Shown here piece by piece: positions 17,082 to 24,325 of a stretch of 64,000 bases of DNA. The position numbers were made by a program, and so were the translations under genes. Source of the stretch: Caldicellulosiruptor changbaiensis. GTDB lineage: Bacteria > Bacillota > Thermoanaerobacteria > Caldicellulosiruptorales > Caldicellulosiruptoraceae. Every line of letters begins with the position of its first letter. Positions within the stretch are counted from its first letter, which is position 1. The stretch is from positions 238,501 through 302,500 of the forward strand of contig NZ_CP034791.1 of assembly GCF_003999255.1 (NCBI RefSeq), given 5' to 3'. The notes below the pieces were generated by a model. The model was not told the DNA's origin and ran no database searches. It worked only from the letters and a program-made list of their open reading frames with translations.

Positions 17082-17291
17082 ATGACAAAAAAGATTTATA
17101 TTGAAGGGATGACATGTAACCACTGTGCGAAAGCTGTTGAGAATGCACTCAAGGGACTTCATGGGGTAATGTCAGCAAGTGTAAACCTGGCAGAAAAGTA
17201 TGCAGTTGTTGAACTTCACCACCCCATCGAAGATGAGAAGTTTGTTGCTGCTGTGGATGATGCAGGCTATAAAGTAGTAAAGATTGAGTAA
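17082..17291 (+). CDS. copZ: CopZ-like copper chaperone
   Basis: A 69-residue heavy-metal-associated domain with the metal site GMTCNHC and the usual ferredoxin-like pattern (SASVNLAEKYAVVEL, DDAGYKVV). It carries Cu(I) to CopA. An ATG after GAGAGGAGG at 17082 is the start; the frame reaches further up inside copA, but that part is not used. It lies 28 bases after copA, in the same operon. Confidence 0.92.
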   Translation: MTKKIYIEGMTCNHCAKAVENALKGLHGVMSASVNLAEKYAVVELHHPIEDEKFVAAVDDAGYKVVKIE

Positions 17292-17396
17292 AAAGTTGGC
17301 AAGCTAATTAGCATTTTGAGCTAACCACTTTGGTTGCAACTGTGAAGAGTTATCAAAAAAAAAGAAAAAGTTTGATGTGAAAGGAGTTGTTTTGAG

Positions 17397-17606
17397 ATGA
17401 CAAAAAAGATTTATATCAAGGGAATGGAAAGTGAACACTGTGCCAAAATAGTTGAGAACACTTTAAAATCCTTAGATGGCGTTCATTCTGTTAAAGTGGA
17501 TTTGAAAGAAAAGGTTGCTGCTGTTGAACTTCACAAAGATGTGAAGGACGACGAGTTTGTTCGAGCAATTGATGATGCAGGGTATGAGGTTGTAAGAATA
17601 GAATAG
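17397..17606 (+). CDS. CopZ paralogue with a degenerate metal site
   Basis: A 69-residue copy of the preceding CopZ, identical in MTKKIYI and similar throughout, but the metal site GMTCNHC has become GMESEHC, so the first cysteine is lost. With one Cys left it cannot bind Cu(I) in the usual way alone; dimer sharing or a regulatory role is possible. AAAGGAG precedes the ATG, the frame is intact and a terminator follows, so it appears to be maintained rather than decaying. The 105-bp gap from copZ holds no gene. Confidence 0.8.
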   Translation: MTKKIYIKGMESEHCAKIVENTLKSLDGVHSVKVDLKEKVAAVELHKDVKDDEFVRAIDDAGYEVVRIE

Positions 17607-17637
17607 AGGCTGGATATTACCAGCCTCTAAGTTTTTT
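17606..17637 (+). terminator. Terminator of the copper operon
   Basis: GAGGCTGG (17606-17613) and CCAGCCTC (17620-17627) form a perfect 8-bp stem, followed by TAAGTTTTTT. It overlaps the last base of the CopZ-paralogue stop codon. Confidence 0.9.
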
Positions 17638-17656
17638 AAACTATTTCTTTTTCCAT

Positions 17657-18736
17657 TTAAACTACAAAAAGAAGTAGGTAGAATGCAAGAAGGAAAATTA
17701 GTCCCAGTGGGAGCCCCAGCTTTACCCATTCCTTGCTCTTTATTTCAAGTTTATTTGCCGCAATTATGTTTGGAATGTTGCCTTGAATTAAAATACCACC
17801 ACTTGCAAGAAGGCTGAGCAGTATTGCTTTTACTTGACCAGTTGAAAGGCTTGGTGTGATCTCAGCAGCTGCTATGGTTGCATTGTCGAGAGCTGCTGAG
17901 ATGATGTTTATCCAGAACAGAAGTTTATCTCCCAGTTTTACAACGTACTTATCGATAAAAGGTTTAAAACCACTGCCCAATAGTTCCAATGCGACTATGA
18001 ACATAAAAATTTTGCCAGCACGCAGTACTACATCTTTCTTCGCTTCAGCAGCTAGAATAGCTCTTTCTTCAGCTTTCACGATATCCTCTTCTTCTGTCAG
18101 AAGCTCTTCATAAGTTGGCAGAATACACCCTCTTTTTCTTTCATACAACAAGATAAAGTAGCTTAAAAGTGATAAGATGATTATTGTTGGTACTATATAC
18201 GTTCCAAGATTTTTAAGTATATACAAAAATTCAGCGTTCAATGAACTTACAACAATTGTTGAAAGTGGCTCTCCAACGGGAGTTAATGCTGCACCAAATC
18301 CTATAGAAAAGCAGCCTATTATTGCTACCTTAACCTTTGTTTGGTGTTTCAGTGGCAGCAAGTGAATGATTTCAACCAGTATCAATGTTGCAACAATTGC
18401 AGTGATGATACTTGATATAAGCCCAAGAAATAAAATCACAAGGGCCACGAAGAGCTCTATTTTTATCTTGCTCAAAATGGAGTTTATTGCAGTTTTAAGT
18501 TTGCTGACAGTGAGGTTAAACACAAAACCCATAACAAGAACAACTGCGGTAACAAGATAAAGAAGATAATTGCTAAATACATGTCCCAGAAGGTGAAATG
18601 ATAAAGTTTTAGAAACCACAGTTGTAATCAAGCCCATGATAAGCAAAAATAGCTCCAAATTGTGCTCAATCTTGCGAAAAATGAAAGGTAATATAAAGAC
18701 AAGCAACAGGATTATTATCAGCAATATGTCAACCAC
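17657..18736 (-). CDS. DUF1646 family membrane transporter
   Basis: A 359-residue protein with about ten hydrophobic helices, related to the ArsB/NhaD ion-transporter superfamily. Two re-entrant-loop-like signatures are present: GFGAALTPVGEPLSTIVVS and LDNATIAAAEITPSL. A charged cytoplasmic stretch (TEEEDIVKAEERAILAAEAKKD) divides the halves. The substrate is unknown; a cation or anion antiporter is likely by superfamily. GTG 18736 follows GGAGG. It converges with the copper operon, which does not prove a functional link. Confidence 0.85.
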   Translation of the reverse strand: MVDILLIIILLLVFILPFIFRKIEHNLELFLLIMGLITTVVSKTLSFHLLGHVFSNYLLYLVTAVVLVMGFVFNLTVSKLKTAINSILSKIKIELFVALVILFLGLISSIITAIVATLILVEIIHLLPLKHQTKVKVAIIGCFSIGFGAALTPVGEPLSTIVVSSLNAEFLYILKNLGTYIVPTIIILSLLSYFILLYERKRGCILPTYEELLTEEEDIVKAEERAILAAEAKKDVVLRAGKIFMFIVALELLGSGFKPFIDKYVVKLGDKLLFWINIISAALDNATIAAAEITPSLSTGQVKAILLSLLASGGILIQGNIPNIIAANKLEIKSKEWVKLGLPLGLIFLLAFYLLLFVV

Positions 18737-18795
18737 AATAAATAGATCCTCCTTTAAACAATTTTTAATAGCGCTCCATTTTATTACATGAGCTT

Positions 18796-18900
18796 TTAAG
18801 TAATTTCATCTATAAATTTATCAAAGTCACTTAGATTGCTTTGAAGTATGTCATACAAGGCTAAATTATCAACCTCAAAATACAAATGAACAATTCTATT
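18796..18900 (-). pseudogene. HepT toxin remnant (C-terminal part only)
   Basis: Directly downstream of the MntA gene, the minus strand encodes NRIVHLYFEVDNLALYDILQ and then NLSDFDKFIDEIT before a stop at 18796-18798. This matches the C-terminal part of HepT, including the H-L-Y end of its R-X4-H-X-Y ribonuclease motif. A TGA at 18901-18903 precedes it, and the first two thirds of the gene are missing because the MntA stop is only 7 bases further up. Confidence 0.6.
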
Positions 18901-18909
18901 TCATCTATA

Positions 18910-19320
18910 TTAAGTGTCATGATGATTTCTCTCCTTTAATTCTTCATAGAATTTCCTGTAAAAGTACTCATGATCTTGATACAAATCCAGAACAATCTCC
19001 TCAAAATCTGCTACTTTGATGGGGTCTTTTTTAATTATTTCTTTTCCTTCACTGATGGTTTTAAACTGTAAGGTTAGCGGTGCTTTGTTAAGGTTTATAA
19101 TGTCCACTTTGTCTGTTTGAAGAATGTCAGATATCTGCACTTCTAAATCCAGTTCATCAAAAAAGCTGATTTCTTTAGAAAATAAAATCGCAAGGTCAAT
19201 ATCGCTATTTTCTGTTTGATGTTTTGTACCATACGAACCTACTATCCAAACAGCTACTATATCATCACGTGCTTTAAAAAAATTAATAAGCTCAGGAAGT
19301 TTATTATCTACATTCAACAT
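18910..19320 (-). CDS. MntA-like nucleotidyltransferase antitoxin
   Basis: A 136-residue nucleotidyltransferase with GSYGTKHQTENSDIDLAI (metal aspartates D40 and D42), a KVDIINLN segment with the third acidic residue and a C-terminal helix (DLYQDHEYFYRKFYEEL) usual in MntA. MntA blocks HepT by adding AMP groups to it. Here the partner toxin downstream is only a fragment, so the gene is an orphan or a relic. The arrangement mntA then hepT fits known modules. Confidence 0.78.
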   Translation of the reverse strand: MLNVDNKLPELINFFKARDDIVAVWIVGSYGTKHQTENSDIDLAILFSKEISFFDELDLEVQISDILQTDKVDIINLNKAPLTLQFKTISEGKEIIKKDPIKVADFEEIVLDLYQDHEYFYRKFYEELKERNHHDT

Positions 19321-19457
19321 ATCAGTTCGGCTCCATATAAAAATTCTTAGCTTAATAATACCATGAAAAAATTATGCGTTGCAAGATTTGACAGGGCGAT
19401 TTTGAATTTAAAAATTTCTCTACGAACTCTTCACACTTTCTCAATTGTCACATCTCC

Positions 19458-19487
19458 TTGTTTTTTCGATTTAAAATGTGGTATAAT
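19458..19487 (+). promoter_or_regulatory. Promoter of the PIN toxin-antitoxin pair
   Basis: TTGTTT (19458-19463), 18 bases, TATAAT (19482-19487), 67 bases upstream of the GTG start. The 230-bp gap between the divergent MntA gene and this operon shows nothing else. Confidence 0.5.
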
Positions 19488-19553
19488 ATAAACAAACAAA
19501 AATTAAGTAAAGTTGTTAATAGTAGAGAGCTTTCTACTATGAGGTGAAAAATT

Positions 19554-19823
19554 GTGGAGAAAATAGATATTAACTATGATTCAGAATCGCAGTATGTTTT
19601 ACTTAGAATTCAAAGAGAGATATTTGAAGAAATAAGAAAATTATTAGGTGATGATGTTATATTAGCATATGATGAGGAAAAAAAAGAAGCCATCATTTTC
19701 AAAAAACCAGAATCATTTACTGAGGAGTTAATTAAGATTGGTTCAAAAATTTGGGGAGATATTAATGCTGAAGAGTATATAAATCAGGAGAGAAACTCAT
19801 GGGAAAACTTCAGCAACTTTTAG
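19554..19823 (+). CDS. Putative antitoxin of a PIN-domain toxin
   Basis: An 89-residue acidic protein (YDSESQYVLLRIQREIFEEI, then ILAYDEEKKEAIIFKKPESF) of no family I recognise with certainty. Its size, its position directly upstream of a PIN gene and the 25-base overlap with it point to an antitoxin role. The N-terminal half does not show an obvious AbrB or ribbon-helix-helix motif. GTG 19554 follows GAGGTGA. Confidence 0.6.
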   Translation: MEKIDINYDSESQYVLLRIQREIFEEIRKLLGDDVILAYDEEKKEAIIFKKPESFTEELIKIGSKIWGDINAEEYINQERNSWENFSNF

Positions 19824-20245
19824 ATAAATGTAATTGCATTGCGATTGATACTAATTTGTTTATTTATTTAGTAGAGAAAAATCCTAAATATGCTGAGTTG
19901 GCAAAATATATATTTGAAAAAATTGAACATGGCGAGGTCCATGCAGTAACCTCTTCATTAGTGATTGCAGAATTGTTGGTAAAACCTTTTGAAATGGGCA
20001 ATTTCACGCTTGCTAAAAAATATAAAGCATTAGTTAGTTTTTTCCCAAATTTAACCTTAAGAGAAATTGATTATATGGTATTAGAAAAATGTGCAGAAAT
20101 ACGAGCAAGATATAAGATCAGAACACCAGATGCAATATTTCTTGCTACCGCAATATTAGAAAGGGCAGATATTTTTATTACAAACGACATAAAATTAAAA
20201 AATATTAAAGAAATCGAAGTTATTATCTTAAACGAGTTAATATAA
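19799..20245 (+). CDS. PIN-domain ribonuclease toxin (VapC-like)
   Basis: A 148-residue PIN nuclease with all four acidic residues: D17 in AIDTNLFIYL, E58 in VIAELL, D111 in TPDAIFLATA and D130 in FITNDIKLK. VapC-type PIN toxins cleave tRNA or rRNA. AGGAG lies upstream of ATG 19799, inside the antitoxin gene. Unlike the PIN gene at 1.3 kb, this copy is intact. Confidence 0.85.
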   Translation: MGKLQQLLDKCNCIAIDTNLFIYLVEKNPKYAELAKYIFEKIEHGEVHAVTSSLVIAELLVKPFEMGNFTLAKKYKALVSFFPNLTLREIDYMVLEKCAEIRARYKIRTPDAIFLATAILERADIFITNDIKLKNIKEIEVIILNELI

Positions 20246-20268
20246 ATTAAAAAATCAAATATTAGAAG

Positions 20269-20422
20269 ACTCCTTTTGAAAAGCTGAATTCCCAGGGGAA
20301 AAGGACTGGGATACGGGGGACCCAATTTTTCTTGGGGTGAATCAGAAGCCAAAAGCTTCTGTAGGGCTAACCCTTTCGGCCCGAACCCGTCAGCTAACCT
20401 CGGAAGCTTTGAAAGGGGAGGC
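20269..20422 (+). promoter_or_regulatory. ydaO/yuaA-type c-di-AMP riboswitch
   Basis: The leader contains the conserved blocks of the c-di-AMP aptamer: GGGGTGAATC (20335-20344), TAGGGCTAACC (20362-20372), and CCCGAACCCGTCAGCTAACC (20380-20399) continuing into TCGGAAGC, with a closing stem CTCCTTT (near 20270) to AAAGGGGAG (20412-20420). It precedes the radical-SAM aminomutase gene. Riboswitches of this class turn genes off when c-di-AMP is high and often govern osmolyte or potassium uptake. Confidence 0.92.
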
Positions 20423-20482
20423 AAAATGGGTTTTACGCCTTTTAATAGCTGCAAGAGAAGGCGTTCTTTTGCCTTTGATTTC

Positions 20483-20529
20483 AAAGCAGCCAAATTCCGA
20501 GGTTATGGAGTTTGGCTGCTTTTATTTTT
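20483..20529 (+). terminator. Riboswitch-controlled terminator
   Basis: AAAGCAGCCAAA (20483-20494) and TTTGGCTGCTTT (20511-20522) form a 12-bp stem followed by a T tract. Its loop contains CCGAGGTTA (20497-20505), the exact complement of TAACCTCGG (20395-20403) inside the aptamer, so the two elements can compete. Confidence 0.88.
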
Positions 20530-20573
20530 GTAAAATACCTGGGCGTTAAATTTTGAAAGGAGGTATCTAGCAA

Positions 20574-21800
20574 ATGGAAAGGTTAGATGTTGTTAACAAC
20601 AAGGAGAGGTTTGAAAAGCTAAAAGAAGCAATTCAAGACTACTTAGATGTCAAAGACACAATCAAAACTGGTATAGAGGATGAGGAGAAAATTGAATATC
20701 AAAAGAAAAAGATACTTTCTTACTTTGGTGCCGGTGAAAATGACTGGGAAAATTATAAATGGCAGCTGAAAAATAGAATTGCCTCAGCAAAAATATTAAA
20801 AGTTCTTCTAAACCTTGATGAAAAAGAAGCACAGCAAATAGAGCAAGTGGGTAAGATTTATCGCTTTGCAATCTCACCTTATTATTTGTCACTAATTGAC
20901 CCAAATGACCCAAACTGCCCAATAAAAAGACAATCTGTTCCAAGCAGTTTAGAGCTGGTAGAAAAGGGCGAGCTTGACCCAATGGACGAAGAGCACACAT
21001 CCCCTACAAAGATTATTACACAGCGCTATCCAGACAGGCTGATAATAAAGGTTACAAATATATGTGGGATGTTTTGCAGGTTTTGCCAGAGGAGAAGACT
21101 TATCGGTGAGACTGATACACACGCATCGCTGGATGACATTACGGATGCAATTGAATATGTGGCACAAAATCCAAATATCAGAGATGTACTCATCACAGGC
21201 GGAGATGCCCTGATGCTTTCTGATGAGATTTTAGAGTGGATTTTAAGGTCGCTAAGGCAAATACGTCATGTTGAGATAATCAGAATTGGCACACGAGCAC
21301 CTGTGACTTTGCCACAAAGGATTACAAAAGAACTTGTTGATATGCTAAAAAAGTATCACCCTATTTATATAAACACCCACTTTAACCACCCACGTGAAAT
21401 AACAAAAGACTCAAAAAGAGCTTGCGAGATGCTCTCAGACGCTGGGGTACCACTTGGCAACCAGATGGTACTGCTAAATGGAGTCAATAACCACAAATAC
21501 ATTGTAAGAAAGCTCAATCAAGAACTTTTAAAAATCAGGGTAAAGCCATACTATATCTTTCATCCAAAAAGAGTAAAAGGAACATCCCACTTTTGGGTGA
21601 CAATTGAAGAGGGTATGGAGATTATTGAGAGCCTCAGAGGAAGAACCTCAGGCATGGCAGTTCCCACATACATCATAAATGCACCAAAGGGCAAAGGAAA
21701 AACTCCAATCATGCCAAATTATCTTCTGTACTTTGGTAAAGATAAGGTTGTGTTTAGAAATTGGGAAGGTGAGGTTTTTGAGGTGGATAATGGGCAATAA
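20574..21800 (+). CDS. eam: Radical-SAM aminomutase, probable glutamate 2,3-aminomutase
   Basis: A 408-residue PLP- and SAM-dependent enzyme of the lysine 2,3-aminomutase family. The cluster cysteines are C164, C168 and C171 (ICGMFCRFC), the PLP lysine is K376 (KGKGKTPIMP), and HFNHPREI and NQMVLLNGVN match the family. The two aspartates that hold the side-chain amine in lysine aminomutase are replaced by K332 (FHPKRVKG) and N369 (YIINAP), the replacements described for glutamate 2,3-aminomutase. The product would then be L-beta-glutamate, a compatible solute. AAAGGAGGT precedes the ATG. A c-di-AMP riboswitch controls the gene. Lysine specificity cannot be excluded without assay. Confidence 0.82.
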   Translation: MERLDVVNNKERFEKLKEAIQDYLDVKDTIKTGIEDEEKIEYQKKKILSYFGAGENDWENYKWQLKNRIASAKILKVLLNLDEKEAQQIEQVGKIYRFAISPYYLSLIDPNDPNCPIKRQSVPSSLELVEKGELDPMDEEHTSPTKIITQRYPDRLIIKVTNICGMFCRFCQRRRLIGETDTHASLDDITDAIEYVAQNPNIRDVLITGGDALMLSDEILEWILRSLRQIRHVEIIRIGTRAPVTLPQRITKELVDMLKKYHPIYINTHFNHPREITKDSKRACEMLSDAGVPLGNQMVLLNGVNNHKYIVRKLNQELLKIRVKPYYIFHPKRVKGTSHFWVTIEEGMEIIESLRGRTSGMAVPTYIINAPKGKGKTPIMPNYLLYFGKDKVVFRNWEGEVFEVDNGQ

Positions 21801-21822
21801 GCCTAATTTAAGTTATTGTCTT

Positions 21823-21862
21823 GAGCAACCGCAATTTTGTGGTTGCTCTTTTATATTGTTTT
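21823..21862 (+). terminator. Terminator of the aminomutase gene
   Basis: GAGCAACC (21823-21830) and GGTTGCTC (21841-21848), then TTTTATATTGTTTTT. Confidence 0.85.
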
Positions 21863-22002
21863 TGTTATTTGCAACGAGATCTTGAGGAATCATTTTAATC
21901 TTATCCTCTCACATCTTTCTTTCTAAAAATTCCTATCACACATTTTTGCTCCATTTCATATTATACTTATGTAAACACAATAAAAACGGAGATGATGGTT
22001 TG

Positions 22003-22527
22003 ATGCTCAAAAACTTTATCAGTATTGAAGGGGTTGCAAATGTATCTGAGTTTCCCACACTTACAACTCTTGACAGATACAACCAGTTTGAGGTAGAGGA
22101 ACAAGTTACAATACCTGCAGAAAAGCCTGAGATGGAGCAAATTGTCTCTGTTATGGTAGAGGCAAGTATAAAAAACTACTATGCAATTGCAACTCCAACC
22201 GGGCTAAAAGTAATTATCGAAGGTGAACTTAAGCAAAAGATAACATATGTTGCAAATGAGCCAACACAGTCTATTCACTCAGCAATGTTTATAACAGGCT
22301 TTTGCAACTTTATAGATATACCACTCAATATTCCATCTGGTCAGAATGTGCTAAACATTTTACAAACCCTTGGAATTACCTTAGATGATGTAGTCAGCGC
22401 ACCACCTAATATCATTATAGAAGACTTTTCTATATCCCAGATTGACACAAGAAAAGCAAAAAAATGTACAATACTTTTTGCATGGGTAAGAGTAAATGCG
22501 CTATTGGCAACCTACTTGCCAGCTTAG
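22003..22527 (+). CDS. SPOCS (DUF3794) domain protein, copy 1
   Basis: A 174-residue protein with one SPOCS/DUF3794 domain: EVEEQVTIPAEKPEMEQIVS is the family signature, followed by KVIIEGELKQKITYVANEP and the QSIHSA motif. ATG 22003 follows GGAG (21988-21991) at a loose 11 bases, and TTG 22000 is an alternative. It heads a run of three paralogues. SPOCS domains occur in spore-coat assembly proteins and in other Clostridial surface proteins; the role here is unknown. Confidence 0.8.
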   Translation: MLKNFISIEGVANVSEFPTLTTLDRYNQFEVEEQVTIPAEKPEMEQIVSVMVEASIKNYYAIATPTGLKVIIEGELKQKITYVANEPTQSIHSAMFITGFCNFIDIPLNIPSGQNVLNILQTLGITLDDVVSAPPNIIIEDFSISQIDTRKAKKCTILFAWVRVNALLATYLPA

Positions 22528-22558
22528 AACAATTGATTTTATGGAGGTGTGAGAAAGA

Positions 22559-23080
22559 ATGCTTAGAAATTTTGTTGACATAATCGGAATTGCAGATGCG
22601 TCAAGCTTTCCAACTTTACTTCCGACAAATCCTAACACAGAATATATTGTAGAAGAAAAACTCACAATTCCTCAGGAAAAACCTGATGTTGAGCAAATAA
22701 ATACAGTTTTGATTGAAGCAAAGGTGACAGACTCAAGAGTAATTCCTACACCTGTTGGACTGAAAATTGTTGTTGATGGTGAGCTCAAACAAAAGATCAT
22801 ATACACAGCCAATGTCCCAGAGCAGTCAGTTCACTCAGTTTTGTATGTCGAGCCATTTTGCACATTCATTGAAGTGCCACTTAATCTTCCTGCTGGCACA
22901 AACACATTACAGCTTCTGCAGACATTGGGTATCACTTTAAACGATGTTCTGGTTGGGAAACCCAACGTGCTGATTGAAGATGTGACAGTATCACTTCTTG
23001 ACCCAAGAACAATTGAAAAATGCACAGTCCTTTTCATCTGGGCGACATTAAATGCTGCACTATCATCTGTACTTGGCTAA
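22559..23080 (+). CDS. SPOCS (DUF3794) domain protein, copy 2
   Basis: A 173-residue close paralogue of the preceding protein (VEEKLTIPQEKPDVEQINTV, KIVVDGELKQKIIYTANVP, EQSVHSVLY). The two share the whole domain and the same C-terminal ILQTLGITL-type region, so they arose by tandem duplication. GGAGGTGTGAG precedes the ATG. Confidence 0.82.
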   Translation: MLRNFVDIIGIADASSFPTLLPTNPNTEYIVEEKLTIPQEKPDVEQINTVLIEAKVTDSRVIPTPVGLKIVVDGELKQKIIYTANVPEQSVHSVLYVEPFCTFIEVPLNLPAGTNTLQLLQTLGITLNDVLVGKPNVLIEDVTVSLLDPRTIEKCTVLFIWATLNAALSSVLG

Positions 23081-23155
23081 ATTTAGTATCATAAAATAGG
23101 AGAAGTTGCCATAAAATCAACATTAGAACAATGTTAAAAAGGTCTATAGGAAAAG

Positions 23156-23626
23156 ATGGAAATACAAAAAGGTTGTGCATACTTAGGGATAATTGAGCCA
23201 CATGAGTATGACGATGTAAAAAAGACACACGTTTATAAACAAGTACTAACAAAGGCAGAGTTTGAAATTCCAGAGTCAAAGCCAGAGATAGAAGATTTTT
23301 CATCGGTAGTGATGCAAATTACAAGAAAAAAGTGCAAGCTAATCTGCGGGCCGCTTGGTGACAAAATAGTTGTTACAGGTACAATAAACTTAAATGTGAT
23401 GTACACAGCTGCAAATCCACAGCAATCTGTTCACAATGTACATTTGTGCCACGATGTTGATGCTTTTATAAACATCAAATGCTTGGAAGAAATTCACAAA
23501 AGCTTTTGTGGCTGCTGCGATGTTAAGATGTATATTGAGTGGGCTGATCTTGAGGCAGTAGCCAAAAGGAGAATCAAAGGATGCTTTTTAGTGTTGATAA
23601 CCGCCAAGTGCAAGTCTGTAAAGTAA
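23156..23626 (+). CDS. SPOCS (DUF3794) domain protein, copy 3, Cys-rich
   Basis: A 156-residue, more distant paralogue: AEFEIPESKPEIEDFSSV, then KIVVTGTINLNVMYTAANP and QQSVHNVHL. It is enriched in cysteine (CKLICG, KSFCGCCDVK, AKCKSVK), absent from copies 1 and 2, which may allow disulfide or metal cross-links. It ends 7 bases before the coiled-coil gene. Confidence 0.78.
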   Translation: MEIQKGCAYLGIIEPHEYDDVKKTHVYKQVLTKAEFEIPESKPEIEDFSSVVMQITRKKCKLICGPLGDKIVVTGTINLNVMYTAANPQQSVHNVHLCHDVDAFINIKCLEEIHKSFCGCCDVKMYIEWADLEAVAKRRIKGCFLVLITAKCKSVK

Positions 23627-23633
23627 GGAAGTG

Positions 23634-23978
23634 ATGATAGCTTTGAGTGGTCCAGAGTTTGTCAGAAAGCCAAGGGATGAAATTATAAATGCGATTTTAG
23701 AGTCTATTGCAAAAGAAGAAATGGCTATTGCAAATCTTATGAACGCTGAGGCTGAGAAGATAAAAAGAGTTGTTGCGAGCCATGATCTTCCAAAAGCTGA
23801 GGATTTTTCACAGCTACTTAGTCTTCAAAAGCTTGTTGCAGAGATTTTAGAAAAGCTCATTCAAAAGCAAAATATCATAATCAAAAAGCTTGATATGATA
23901 AGAGAGTTTAAGGCTACTATAAAGAAAGAAAAACCTCATCCTTACCATGCTATGCCGCAATATGACAATGAAGAGTGA
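23634..23978 (+). CDS. Small coiled-coil protein of the SPOCS cluster
   Basis: About 114 residues, mostly helical: IINAILESIAKEEMAIANLM, then LSLQKLVAEILEKLIQKQNI. A short His/Pro/Tyr tail (HPYHAMPQYDNEE) ends it. AAGG precedes GTG 23631 and ATG 23634; the ATG is chosen. The length and the KEEMAIANLMNAE pattern recall ferritin-like coat-associated proteins of Clostridia, but no metal-site motif is visible. Function unknown; it is likely co-transcribed with the three SPOCS genes. Confidence 0.65.
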   Translation: MIALSGPEFVRKPRDEIINAILESIAKEEMAIANLMNAEAEKIKRVVASHDLPKAEDFSQLLSLQKLVAEILEKLIQKQNIIIKKLDMIREFKATIKKEKPHPYHAMPQYDNEE

Positions 23979-23986
23979 AAAGTTTT

Positions 23987-24021
23987 AATCTTGGTGGTGT
24001 TATACCATCAAGATTTTTTGT
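23987..24021 (+). terminator. Terminator of the SPOCS cluster
   Basis: AATCTTGGTGGT (23987-23998) pairs with ACCATCAAGATT (24004-24015) with one G-T pair, followed by TTTTTG. Confidence 0.85.
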
Positions 24022-24224
24022 TATTTGCTTTCTAAAATTCCCATTGCACTTTTTAAAATTCTATCATAATCCATTTCCTTCTTTGAAAACTCATGAACTT
24101 TTTTGCCTTCTCTCAAAACCAAAATCCTATCGCACATGCCAATTAGCTCTGAAAATTCAGAGGAGATGAAGATGATTGCACAGCCAATTCGTGCAAGTTC
24201 GTTTATGATGTTGTAAAGATTTAC
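24021..24224 (-). pseudogene. C-terminal remnant of a sugar ABC-transporter ATPase
   Basis: The minus strand encodes [40 protein letters not shown] and so on to a stop at 24021-24023. This is the C-terminal 65 or so residues of an RbsA/MglA/XylG-type ATPase (the region after the second Walker B, with the IFISSE and DRILVLREG motifs). No start, Walker A or permease is nearby, so it is the end of a deleted operon. Confidence 0.75.
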
Positions 24225-24325
24225 TAGAAAATATCGTTATTGCCCTGCTTTTTTAGTGTATTTAGTTTTCTTTTCAGATAATTCATGGTATAATTATTAT
24301 AAAACACTTCATGTAGGAGAATCTA

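Noticed and set aside
20337..20549. 70-codon frame inside the riboswitch leader
   Set aside because: It runs through the aptamer and terminator, whose structure explains the sequence conservation.
20574..21800. Plain lysine 2,3-aminomutase (kamA/ablA)
   Set aside because: The two lysine-binding aspartates are replaced by K332 and N369, and no ablB-type acetyltransferase follows; glutamate 2,3-aminomutase fits better.
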